From: Laguncularia racemosa
Lineage: Eukaryota > Streptophyta > Magnoliopsida > Myrtales > Combretaceae
Length of the DNA stretch: 64,000 nt
Assembly (NCBI GenBank): GCA_037954665.1
Contig: JBBMOL010000058.1
Span: forward strand, 4,169,323 to 4,233,322
Direction of reading: 5' to 3'
Position 1 is the first letter of the stretch. Every line of letters starts with the position of its first letter. This document shows positions 37,241-47,399 of the stretch, piece after piece. The translations under genes and the position numbers were made by a program. The notes beneath the pieces are model-generated. The model saw nothing but the letters and a program-made list of their open reading frames with translations, searched no databases and was not told the DNA's origin.

Positions 37241-38329
37241 TCCTATCCGGACACACACGCACGCATATAGCCATGCCATTGGAAGCATGTTACCGTGCAC
37301 ATTGGCGTCCAATCCTCCACATATGGCTCCTTCTTTCATTTCTTCCTTCCTAGATCTGGTGCATATGCGAATGAGAGGGGTTCATTGTTCAGGTTTAGAG
37401 TAGGTGAGAGAGCGAGAGAAAAGGAGTACGGTGGCCGGCCAAGAAGAAAAAGAAGAGGAACGGGAAGGGAAGAGAGAGCATCGAGAGGGTGAATGAAGGG
37501 GAGGCATAGGACAAGGGAAGGGTAAGGGAGGAAGACGTGGCTCGGAAAGGAAAAGAAGAAGAAGGAAAAGAAAAAGAAAAGAACAAGGAGAGAGAAGGGA
37601 TAAGGACGAGGCTAAGGAGCTACTGTTGCTAACAGGAATGGACGGATGGGATGTTGCAGCAAATTTAAATTTTTTTTTATTACAGTTATGAATATATATT
37701 ATATTATTTTATAATTATATTTTATATTATAATTATTTAGATTTTTAATATTACGCACGCGTACACTGATATCTTTACATTTTATATTTTTTAGCATTTT
37801 ATCTCAAAAATTTATGTTTAAGCTAATTTGATTATTCAAAACATAAATATTTACTTTAAATTTTCATTTAAAATTCCTAGATCTATAGTTTCAATTAATT
37901 TCCTTATTTAACCTAATATCGTTTAAAATTTATGTTTCGAAGAATTTATTCTTTTAATTTAAATTACGCGAACTAAAGTTAGGACTTACAATTATTTTTA
38001 TTTATCTGTTTATATACCTATATACAATTATTTTTCAATTACTTCGCTTCCTAAATTTATTTAGTAATATATTTCATAAAATTTAAAATGCTACATTTGT
38101 TATCTTCTTCTTTTTTTTCTTTGCAATGGGTGTTCTTTCCAATTATTATTATTGCAAATTATTAAAATAATATTCACACGTCATGATGTTTGAATTTTAG
38201 TCATAAATTTCTCAAAGTTTTTAATATAGCGAGATTGTCATTTTCGCTATTCTAACCTAAAAGTATTTTTCATTTTGCTTATTTTCTTTAAATTTTCATA
38301 TAATCTTTTCAAAATTTTGGGACATCACA

Positions 38330-40384
38330 TGTATACTTTGACGACATACTAATTTACAGTGTTGATCTAGAGCAGTATCTCAAACACTTACGGGATGTTC
38401 TTAATGTTTTACGCAAGGAAATTTTCTATACTGCCTTGAAAAAGTGTATTTTCATGACCACTGAGGTACTTTTCCTTAGCTACATAATTTCTGCTGATGG
38501 TTTACAGGTGGATAAGTCTAAAGTGGAAGCAATTAGGCAGTGGCTTAAACCTACTACACTAACTGAAGTTCGAAGCTTCCATGGCCTAACATCATTTTAT
38601 ATGCAATTTATACCCCCATTTTAGCAATATTATAGCTCCCATCACTGACTGTATGAAGGGTGGGAAATTCTTGTAGACTAATGAAGCTGAGAGGGCTTTT
38701 GAGCAAATTAATGTGTCTTACTACAACCCCAATTTTAGTGTTGCCAGATTTCCATCAACCTTTTGAATTACATGCGAATGCCTCTGAAGTGGGAATTGGA
38801 GCTGTTTTGAGCCAGAACAATAAACCAATCGCTTATTTCAATGAGAAGTTAATAGAGGCTAAGATAAGATATAGTACATATAATGTGGAATTCTATGCTA
38901 TGGTGCAAGTTGTGAAGCACTAGCGTCATTATTTGTTTCATAAAGAATTTATCTTATATACTGACCATGAAGCTTTGAAACACATGCACAATCAGGATAA
39001 AGTGTCATCTCGTCATGCTTCATTGGTGACCTATTTAGAACGTTTCACCTTTGTCGTGAAACACAAGAGTGGTGTCACAAACTGGGTTGCCGATGCACTA
39101 AGTTGATGTAGGAGCAGAATGCAAGTGGAGGTACTTGGTTTTAATTCATTTGCTGAGTTGCTTGAAGGTGACCCCTACTTTTTTGTTATCTTAAAAAGAA
39201 TTAGAGCAGGTGATAGAACTGAACACTTGCTAAAAGATAGTTTTTTATGCAGGGGTAATCACTTGTGTATTTCATATTGTAGTTTGAGAGATCAAATTAT
39301 TCAAGAACTACATTGTGAGGGTCATGTGGTATGAGACAGGACTTTGCAACTGGTACATGCATCATATTTTTTGCCAACTGTTTGTAAAGAAGTTGAGAAG
39401 TATGTATAGAGGTGTAGAGTCTGTCAAGTGTCCAAAGGAACAAGCACGAATGTAGGATTATATATGCCGCTTCCAATTCATTCACAACCTTAGATCGATG
39501 TGAGCATGGATTTCATTATAAGGTTACCACAAACCCAGCAAGGTAACGACTCCATCTTTGTAGTAATTGACAGATTTTTTAAAATGGTGCATTTTATTCC
39601 TTGTAAGAAGACCACAAATGTTGTCTGTGTTTCATAGTTGTACTTTAGGGAAGTATATAGATTTCATGGGTTGCTTGGAACCATTGTATCTAACAAAGAT
39701 ACGAGGTTTCTCAGCCACTTTTGGCAAAGTTTGTGGAAGATGGTCAACACTCAATTGAATTTTAGTAGTACCTATCACCCATAAACAGATGGGCAAGCAA
39801 AGGTAGTAAATAGGTCCCTAGGAAATTTATTAAGGAGTTTAGTGGGGGAGCATCTGAAGAGTTGGGATCAAAAGCAGAGTCAGGCAAAGTTTGCACATAA
39901 TCATGCAATCAACCGCAGTATGGGGTTTAGTCCATTCCAGGAAGTTTACTCTGTTGTTTATAGAAGTCCACTTGATTTGCTACCATTGCTAGATCAAACC
40001 AAGATTCATGGCAAGGTAGAAGATTTTGTCCATAGCCTATAAGATATTCACCAGATTGTTCAGCACAATTTACAAAAGGCTACAAGTAAATATAAAGAAG
40101 CTGCTAATAGAAAAAGGCGACATGTGGAGTTTGACATAGGAGATTATGTCTGGGTTATCCTTACTAAGGATAGGTTTTCTGCTGGTGAGTACAATAAACT
40201 ATCAGCTAGAAAGATTAAGCCAGTGGAGATCATAGAGAAGATCAACCCAAATGCATACAAATTGAAGTTGCCTAGCCACATTCAAACTGTAGATGTATTT
40301 AAATGTGAAGCATCTTATTCCCTACACTGGAGATAGTTTAGACGAAGATAATTCGAGGGTGAATTCTATCCACCCTCGGGAGGA
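38330..40384 (+). pseudogene. pol pseudogene, part 2: RT C-terminus, RNase H, integrase
   Basis: RT resumes with the YFDD motif at 38334-38345. The thumb follows in 38436-38624 (LSYIISADGLQVDKSKVEAI). RNase H reads ELHANASEVGIGAVLS, with Asn in place of the first catalytic Asp, then ILYTDHEALKHMH. The integrase zinc-binding part is recognisable (CRVCQVSKGT). The core shows SMDFIIRLP and IVSNKDTRF with both Asp present, but TDGQAKVVNRS has Lys where the catalytic Glu belongs. The C-terminal part (40124-40336) reads FDIGDYVWVIL and ARKIKPVEII. At least eight stops are present. The short purine tract GGGAGGA (40378-40384) abuts the 3' LTR. Confidence 0.9.
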
Positions 40385-41011
40385 TGATGAGGTGGAGATA
40401 GTAGCAAACAGGTACATGGCAAAATGGGAAAAATTTGGGTCGGTCGCGATTTCTTGATCTTTGGACCTTTTTTCGAAGGAAACGAGCTAACTCGAAGAAG
40501 TTAGGACCTTTGGTGCTGAACTATGCCATTTTTAGGGTAAATTCCTTCATTTAGTCCTTTAAACAATGAAATTTGCTATTTTTGGTAAATTTTTATATTA
40601 GCTATTACTTTTTATACACTTTTGTTTTGTGTGTCATTTGTATCATTGTATTTGTTTTCTAGTTTTCTAAATGTCCTTAAGTTTTAAGAATTTCTATTTT
40701 TGGTAAATTTTAGACATTTTCATTTTTGAAAACTTCTTATGTTCTATTTTTGGCAGCTTTGTGCCGGCTGTTATTTGTACGCCCTAAGACATTGGGTAGA
40801 CATTATCATTGAGTATTATTGAAACTTTGAGCTGTCATTGCTCTATTTTTCTCCCCAATTTTCAGAATTCATAAAATTATCGAATTTGGATGCCAAATAT
40901 CAAGGAATTCATAGAATCAATTGATATTTGAAGATCACATACTAAGTATTCGTTGAATCAACGGTTTTGTAATAAAGTTCCCATTAATTTCACGTGTTTA
41001 TGCTGCGCCGG
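40385..41011 (+). repeat. 3' LTR
   Basis: This 627-bp LTR matches 30746-31371 with scattered substitutions and small indels. Its final bases have changed from TGCATCA to TGCGCCG. It is followed by GAGGT (41012-41016). Confidence 0.9.
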
Positions 41012-41105
41012 AGGTTAAGAGAGAGAAGATGGCTACTAAACACACTATTGATTGGTGATCATGCTCCACATCTACGTTGCACATTCGTAGCATGATAGTA
41101 AAAGT

Positions 41106-41790
41106 TGACTTTTTTTTCAATGATTTAACCAAAGCACTACGAGTATAGATTTTTGTTCAAAATTTTCTTATGCATCATGGCATATATTTTTATTTACATG
41201 TATTTTAGTGCATGGAAATTTGAATTAGCATATCTATTTTTTAATAATTATAAGTATATAATTATTCTATCACGAGTAGAAATTTAACAGATATAGTGGA
41301 TATTTATTGAGTTTATGATATAGAAGTATCAAGAAACTTGATTCCAATCATAATTGTTTGTTCATATGAAAAAAAAAAAAAGAAGAAGAAGAAGCAAATA
41401 TAGATTGAATTACTAGCATAAATAAGCTATGTACTCTATTGCAATTATTGATAGCAAACACCTACAATAAAAATAAAAAAAAAAGTTGTAATTCTAATTA
41501 AATTTATAAATGAATTGTCACAAAAGCATTTATTAAGCTAAAATATAAGTTTTGGTTGCATACTTCTTTAAAAAAAATACAAAAAGATTTGATCCTCAAT
41601 TTTACAAGTATTTACATCAAGGTTATCCTCCATATTATCGTCCTTATTTCATCCATCTACATATACTTGTCCTTTTCCTCGAAATTTGGCTATTCAATCC
41701 AAAATGACATTTACTTTAATTTCCTTTTTCATTCCCATGTTCTTAATGACATTCATTTTAGTTTCTTTTTTTTTTCAATCCTACGTTGAC
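41106..41790 (+). repeat. Unknown AT-rich repeat, right copy
   Basis: This is a diverged copy of the family at 29740-30490, in the same orientation and on the other side of the gypsy element. It starts TTTTTTTTCAATGATTTA and shares GTATAGATTTTTGTTCA, TAATTATAAGTATA, then TTTCATCCATCTA. The gypsy element therefore landed within or between copies of this older repeat. Confidence 0.6.
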
Positions 41791-44065
41791 ATTTACTGTA
41801 ATTCTTATTCCATATTACCATACACTCTTTCTTTGGGTTTTTAACATCTCAAAAATTTTTGTGCAGTTTTCAAGATCAAAAAGTTCACCTTGAATTGATG
41901 TACAAGGAGTTAATGACTTAATTACTAGGTAATGTCATTTTATACATAAATATCTTTGCAACGTACAAAATTACTAAAATAAATGTTTCTTTTGTCGTTT
42001 TTATAGGCAAATGAAGACTTTCTTGATGAAGCAAATTAGTTGTGATTAACATAGTTTTTAGTGTATTATTTAGTTTCTTCTTTTCTTTTACACACATTTT
42101 CTAGATTATTTTTGTATTTTTGTCCATATTGAAATTATTGGTAATGTATTTGTTTGATACACTAATTGTGGCATGTTCTAAATTCTATGACATTTCACAA
42201 ATAATTTTTGCACACGCATCGTAGGTGTATCAACACCTAGTACATATATAGATATATATATAATTTGTACCTCTCTAGTAGAAATAACTTTTGGTAATAT
42301 ATAATTCTTTATTTTTTCTACTTCGTATTATTTATAACTAATATCTTCTAAATATTAATAACTTTTTTTTTCTTTTAATTTTGTTGCACTGAGATTTCAA
42401 GTAAGCGGTTGATTTCATCTACAAGATAAAATATAATGTTATAATCACTCTAATGTCTAAGTCAATAGGATTGTAATGAAAAATATGAATGCGTAAAGAT
42501 GGAGAGAATTGGAATCTTTTGCTAGGTAGCCTCATTCCCTATTTATATGGAATGAGACCAAGATATTTTAGGAAGGGAATTAATTACTTCAAGATCCCTC
42601 TGAATTCTATGAGATGGGGATCTTTGATCATGATCTTTCTTTATCAGTTGGGTGACTTTTGTGCATTCCTTATTTGAAGATATGGTTGGAATTGGCTAAC
42701 CCAAGCTTGAAGCTTAGGTTCCCAAGTGCTTGGAGTCTTTCAAGTTGTCCTACTTCTGATGGCCTAGTTCGGTCTCGAAATAGGTTAGTGATACCTATTG
42801 GTACATAGTTCGAGCTTCACCGGCAATGCTTCTTGCTGCAAGAGCTCAATGAAGGATCTAGGAGCTTGAAATCAACCTCTAGAGCTCGATTTTAAGCTTG
42901 GGCAGGTTGGATTAGGCTTGGAGACCCAAGTCCAAAAAGACCAATCAACAAATTTAGATCCAAGAGAAATGTTATTTATGCATAGATAGCTTTATTTGTA
43001 AGAAATGCAACCTTTATATTACTCAATGCAAACTAATATGACTAATGATATACAATGTTGCATTCCCGTAATAAAAAGAATATAACCCTTTTCTAAATGA
43101 CAACACTTTGTATAAATGTGAAATGAACCCTTATACGATATTTTAACATATTTTATATATTTATATAACTAAATGGTAGTATTTATGTGATGCTTATAAA
43201 AAACTATGGTCATATATTGTTGATACACGAATTGTAATAATCTTTTTATGTAATTCTATAAGATAGAAATTTGAAGCATCATGCGGCGCTTTTAGCTAGC
43301 TTATAAAAATTAAATTGATTGGTAGAGACCATATATAGCACGTTAAAGGTCATCAGCCTCATGATACTCTTTCCATATCCACTCGACAGAAATTACTGTG
43401 TTTTCATCAGGGAAGCTTGTACATTTTACTAGAGATTAATGTGTTAATTAGCATTCCGCAAAAGGGAAATGCTCAATTAGCTTGGCTCATCCAAAAATAA
43501 TTACGAATTTAGTTAAAAGATTAAGCCAAATTTTGAAAAGATCACCTTGAAAGGGTTGGCGTCGACAAATATATATATATTACTCGCCAGAAGCGTCCGA
43601 AATCCATCAAAATTCCACGTTGAGGGCGACCCACAACCTTACGATCAACTTGAAAGCCACACCTTACCATCACATTGCCAAAAGAAAAAAAACCCTACTG
43701 AAATTTATGTTACACATTGGGTTTACTTGAACAACCCACAATCAGAGAAAAAGAGGGATCATAGGGTCGGAGACACTGAGCTTTCATAGTCCCCCCAGAG
43801 AAAGAGAAAAACATTACGGCCTCTGAAACTGATTCTCTTGTTGCCACATCTTTGCACATGATGGGGTCTCACCAACACTAGCTTTCTCCATTTCAATCTG
43901 ACGTGTGAAAAAAAAAGGAGGATGAATTACGTTAAATTTTTCTGTATTATGCTTCCCTTTTAACTTTGTTCCCAACCATGATACATGCATGTCTCCATTA
44001 TTAATATGGTTATAAATGGGACATGTACGTTTGGGTATCTAAAAAAGGATTAGATCGAATATAAA
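41791..44065. other. AT-rich DNA, no gene recognised
   Basis: I find no supported gene. A possible Helitron end is at about 42216-42241 (see findings). The stretch 42640-42960 is somewhat GC-richer and repeats AAGCTTG and GAGCT. The stretch 43540-43900 is also GC-richer and carries an 80-codon frame (43547-43789) with no known domain. It could be the edge of a host promoter, but nothing proves this. Confidence 0.45.
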
Positions 44066-44890
44066 TGAACCTTTAGCTCCTCTACATCCAGCATTATATA
44101 TGATGGCATATACATACAAAACGCGAGCGCAATGGTACGTGAACTGATCCTTATAATTTAAGTCATATAACTTTTGAGTTTTCTTTGGTATGTGATGGCT
44201 TCTGATCGCTCAATGAGAACAACACGTGAGTTTATGCATAAAGGTCACCCGTCGCACTGTTCTACGTCACTCAGTTTGGTATTCGTCTATATCTGTGGAT
44301 TTGATGCACTCACATTTTGAAATAAAACTCTGGATGTGACTATACATAAGTTTGAATTTTGCTGAACTTGTCTTGTAGCTTAAAGAAATAAAACGCATTT
44401 AAGACTCGCTTGAAGTTGTTTTTGGATTCCCATTAGCCGATTGTCTTAGTGTCTCTTGTTTAATTTAATGTAAACACTGTCTAGAAGCATATCAACAAAC
44501 TAGTATCTAAATACTTTACGCAAAGTTATAAATTAATTAATAGTTAAGATTAAAATAAAATAACATTGTATAATAATATCATAAAATATTTTACAAATTT
44601 AAATAATCTCAATAATTCAATCTTATAATTTTACTTAAAATAATTTAAAAGATTTATTTATCCTTAACTTTAACTCATATTAAGCCTTTCTCACCTGATA
44701 TATAAACTGTTCAATCAAAACTAAACAGAATTATTTTTATTTAAAATATTTTATTTTGAATGAACCCACAACCAACCATACATTGTTAAATTGACCAATT
44801 AGGTGGCTTAATTTTGACACGTGAGACACTGGTCTTTTCAGTAGACCAAAAATTATGAATATGAGGACATCAGAATTTATAGTAATAATA
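44066..44890 (+). repeat. Dispersed block, compact copy
   Basis: This block recurs at 58387-60430. Matching stretches in the same order include CTCTACATCC(A/G)GCATTAT, AACTTTTGAGTTTTCTTTGG, GAGTTTATGCATA, GAACTTGTCTTGTA (CCAAACTTGTCTTGTA in the other copy), TTATTTTTATTTAAAATATTTTATTTT and CCAAAAATTATGAAT. Identity is uneven, roughly 70-80 percent where it aligns. This copy lacks the two insertions found in the other. No protein is recognised. Confidence 0.75.
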
Positions 44891-45375
44891 CAATCAAATA
44901 ATGAAAATATTATCACGTTAAAATAAAGAATTTTTTTTTTTTTAAATTTATGGCGGCACTGCAATGGATGCCCATATACTCTTTAAAGGGATCAAACGAA
45001 TCATACTTGGCTTTCTTAAAAACTCTTTCTTCATTGTTACTTTTTGTTATCCCTTATTTTCTTTCATTTTTTACTTATTTTTATTTATTATATTTTATTT
45101 TTATTTTTTTCTTGCAAAGAAAAAAAATATTACTTTAAGGAAGAAAAAAAAAAACTCTAAACGTTTCTATTTTAAATTTTCTTTGACAAAATAAATTCCA
45201 GTCTAAGACTAAAACAAAAAACACTTAGCACTCATTTATTTGTAGGGTCCTATTATTTATTCCCTCTTTATGGGAATAAAAATTTTAGATAATAAACAAT
45301 TATATTGTTAATAAATAACTATTAATAATAACCAAATATGAATATATTGATATTTTTGTTATATTCCAAATTTAT
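44891..45375. other. Very AT-rich spacer
   Basis: This spacer has long T and A runs. The overlapping frames at 44950-45194 are rich in Phe and Leu because of poly-T and show no domain. I see no gene. Confidence 0.5.
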
Positions 45376-45688
45376 TGCTACAGTTAATGAAGTAAGATAA
45401 ATAGTAGAATGAGTATTTCTTATATTAAAAATTTACACAAAGTAAACACTAACATTTAGCCTATTTCTAATAAGAGTCATTATCAAAAATAATTTTTCTA
45501 TTATCCACTCTATTTTAGAAATTAAGAAAATTTTAATGCTACAATTAATAAATTAAGGTAAATACTAGAATAAGTATTTCTTACATTAAAACTTTACACA
45601 AAGTAAACACTAGCATTTAGCCTATTTCTAATAAGAGTCATCATCAAAAAATATTTTTTCTATTATCCACTCTATTTTAGAAATTAAG
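45376..45688. repeat. Tandem duplication of a 161-bp unit
   Basis: Copies at 45376-45536 and 45537-45688 share ACACAAAGTAAACACTA and AGCCTATTTCTAATAAGAGT in order. They differ by about 8-10 percent. Both end in TATTTTAGAAATTAAG. No coding function is seen. Confidence 0.85.
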
Positions 45689-46401
45689 TGGGCCATTACT
45701 TCTATTTTGAGCAAGACTTGATTTAAGCAAGCTAAAAACTAATTTTGGTAAAGAAATATTATTATTATTATTATTATTATTCAAAAGCGAATTTTATTCT
45801 AAAATTAAAAAATGACACTTATTGTCTTTAGAAAGGACTCTTAATAAAAATATTTTTTCTATTTTTTAGAAAATGTGTTTTTTTTTATCATTATTTAAAT
45901 AAGAACTCAATATCATATTCATAATATAAAGAGAGTAAAAAAAAACTTTGAGTGATGAACTTTAGCCTTACATGGGCGCTTTGATGATGGTAGTGGTGGT
46001 GTCATATTAGAGGTGTCTTAATGTTACTGGTGTTGCTAGTGGTGGTTCAAAGTGGCATTTGTGGTGCATTAACTTTTGGAGAGAGAGGGAATCATCAAGT
46101 TTGACTTGTAATAGTTGGATCGTAGAATTTTTAACTTATTGGATTGGTTTTAATAGTACTTTAGTGGTATAGCATGAAGTGAATGAAGAAAAGGATCAAA
46201 CTCCACCAAGCCCAGGTGGAGTTTTAAAAAGAGAGAGAGCTTTGCCAATTACAAAACAGAGAGAGAGAGAGAGAGATCAAGAGAGCTTTGCTTGTTTCTG
46301 ATTGTATGTCTGTTTGTGTTTAAATGAATGGAAAGAGGTTCAATTTATTGGAAATTGCCCCTAACATGAAGGAAAAGTAAATAGTGGATCATGTTGTTAA
46401 G
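45689..46401. other. Spacer with (ATT)n and (GA)n microsatellites
   Basis: Contains an ATT run at about 45763-45781 and a GA run at 46258-46276. I recognise no gene. The copia element begins at 46402. Confidence 0.5.
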
Positions 46402-46764
46402 TGTCAACAAATTTGATATTATCTAAAACATGCATAAAATCAACAAAAACAAGACCACTGGAGGAAGGATTAGATCATATCATATCAACTACAAAAAGGG
46501 TTAGATTTGATTATGATATTTTCTCTATTATATCATATCAAATATCAAAGGGATCACATCATATCGAATTTGATTATGATATCATATCAAACTTGATTAT
46601 CACAAATCCTTTGTAGATATTTCCATTTATTTTCTTTTATCAATTGTTTGTAACTTATTGTTATGTGTATATACTTGACAGAATTGACTGAATTGAAATG
46701 TACTGGAGAAGAAAATTAATATAAGTTTTATATCATTTGTGATTGTAAAACTATTGTTTTTACA
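46402..46764 (+). repeat. copia 5' LTR
   Basis: The 363-bp LTR starts TGTCAACAAATTTGATATT and ends TTTTTACA just before the primer-binding site. It contains a cluster of ATCATATC motifs at about 46480-46600. Confidence 0.85.
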
Positions 46765-46776
46765 TGGTATTAGAGC
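46765..46776 (+). other. copia primer-binding site
   Basis: TGGTATTAGAGC directly follows the LTR. It differs by one base from the initiator-Met-type site TGGTATCAGAGC. Confidence 0.85.
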
Positions 46777-46861
46777 AAAAAAAACTAATACAAAACCTAA
46801 TCTCTCCAAAATGTTGACCATAGAAACTAAAATAAAACCACCAAAATCAACTTAACCTAAC

Positions 46862-47300
46862 ATGTCATCACCATATTTTCTTAATAGCTCCAATAGACCT
46901 AGAGAAATCCTAGTAAAGCACATCATGAAAGGTCAAAATTACCTTGCTTAGAAAATCTCTATGCTAGCTACTCTCGAAGGGAAAAAAAAATTAGCTTTGT
47001 TGATGGTACAATCTCATGTCCAAAGAATATGAGTAAAAGTGCTAATGTTGGGCGAAAATGTGATTCCAAGGTCAAATCTTAGATACCAAATTCATTGACT
47101 GAAGAACTCCATGAACATGCGGTTTACCTATGCATAGCAAAGGATATTTGGAAGGATCTATGGGAAAGGCTCTCACAAGGCAATGAATCAAAGATACAAG
47201 AGACAAGTTTGAAATAAGATCTAAACCATGTGTTTTTCTTAGTTACTCAATTGTGAAAAAGGGTTATCGAGTCCTTGAATTGTTAACTAATAAAATTTTT
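46862..47300 (+). pseudogene. copia gag remnant
   Basis: From ATG 46862 the translation begins MSSPYFLNSSNRPREILVKH and reaches a stop where a Trp is expected (NYLA then stop). Readable pieces after it, in shifting frames, resemble the copia Gag start (MLATLEGKKKLA). No zinc knuckle is seen. The remnant is short and broken, and the assignment rests on its position after the primer-binding site and on weak similarity. Confidence 0.6.
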
Positions 47301-47399
47301 TATTTGTGTGATGTTCAATTTTTTGAAAATACCTTTCCCTTTAACGATGACCAAACAACAAACAAGTCTTTTTCTTAGGAAACATAACTTACTTATGAT

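Larger units (their letters stand above)
33745..38329 (+). mobile_element. Nested 4.6-kb insertion, probable giant solo LTR
   Basis: The insertion starts TGTCATGCCC and ends GGGACATCACA, an imperfect terminal inverted repeat with TG...CA ends. It interrupts RT immediately before the YFDD motif, and removing it plus one 5-base target copy keeps RT in frame. The flanking five bases are CATAT (33740-33744) and TGTAT (38330-38334), an imperfect match. If the end is placed at 38327, the right flank reads CATGT, which matches CATAT better, but the frame is lost. I find no Gag or Pol homology, PBS or second LTR inside, so a solo LTR of a large-LTR family fits best. A LARD-like element is the alternative. 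Confidence 0.65.
30746..41011 (+). mobile_element. Full-length dead Ty3/gypsy element with nested insertion
   Basis: LTRs at 30746-31371 and 40385-41011 bracket Gag, protease, RT, RNase H and integrase remnants. GAGGT flanks both sides (30741-30745 and 41012-41016). The 5' LTR ends TTGCATCA; the 3' LTR ends CTGCGCCG, so its last bases have mutated. The LTRs differ at many positions (several percent), so insertion is not recent. A 4.6-kb element sits inside RT at 33745-38329. Without it the element is about 5.7 kb, normal for this superfamily. No chromodomain is seen after integrase. Confidence 0.92.

Noticed and set aside
36698..37270. 190-codon plus-strand frame with Val/Ala/Ile runs
   Set aside because: The runs come from GTT/GTC/GCT triplet repeats, and antisense frames are open too. 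Composition explains the length.
43547..43789. 80-codon frame in a GC-richer patch
   Set aside because: It has no recognisable domain, splice support or duplicate. It may be promoter-like DNA, but the evidence is too thin for a gene call.
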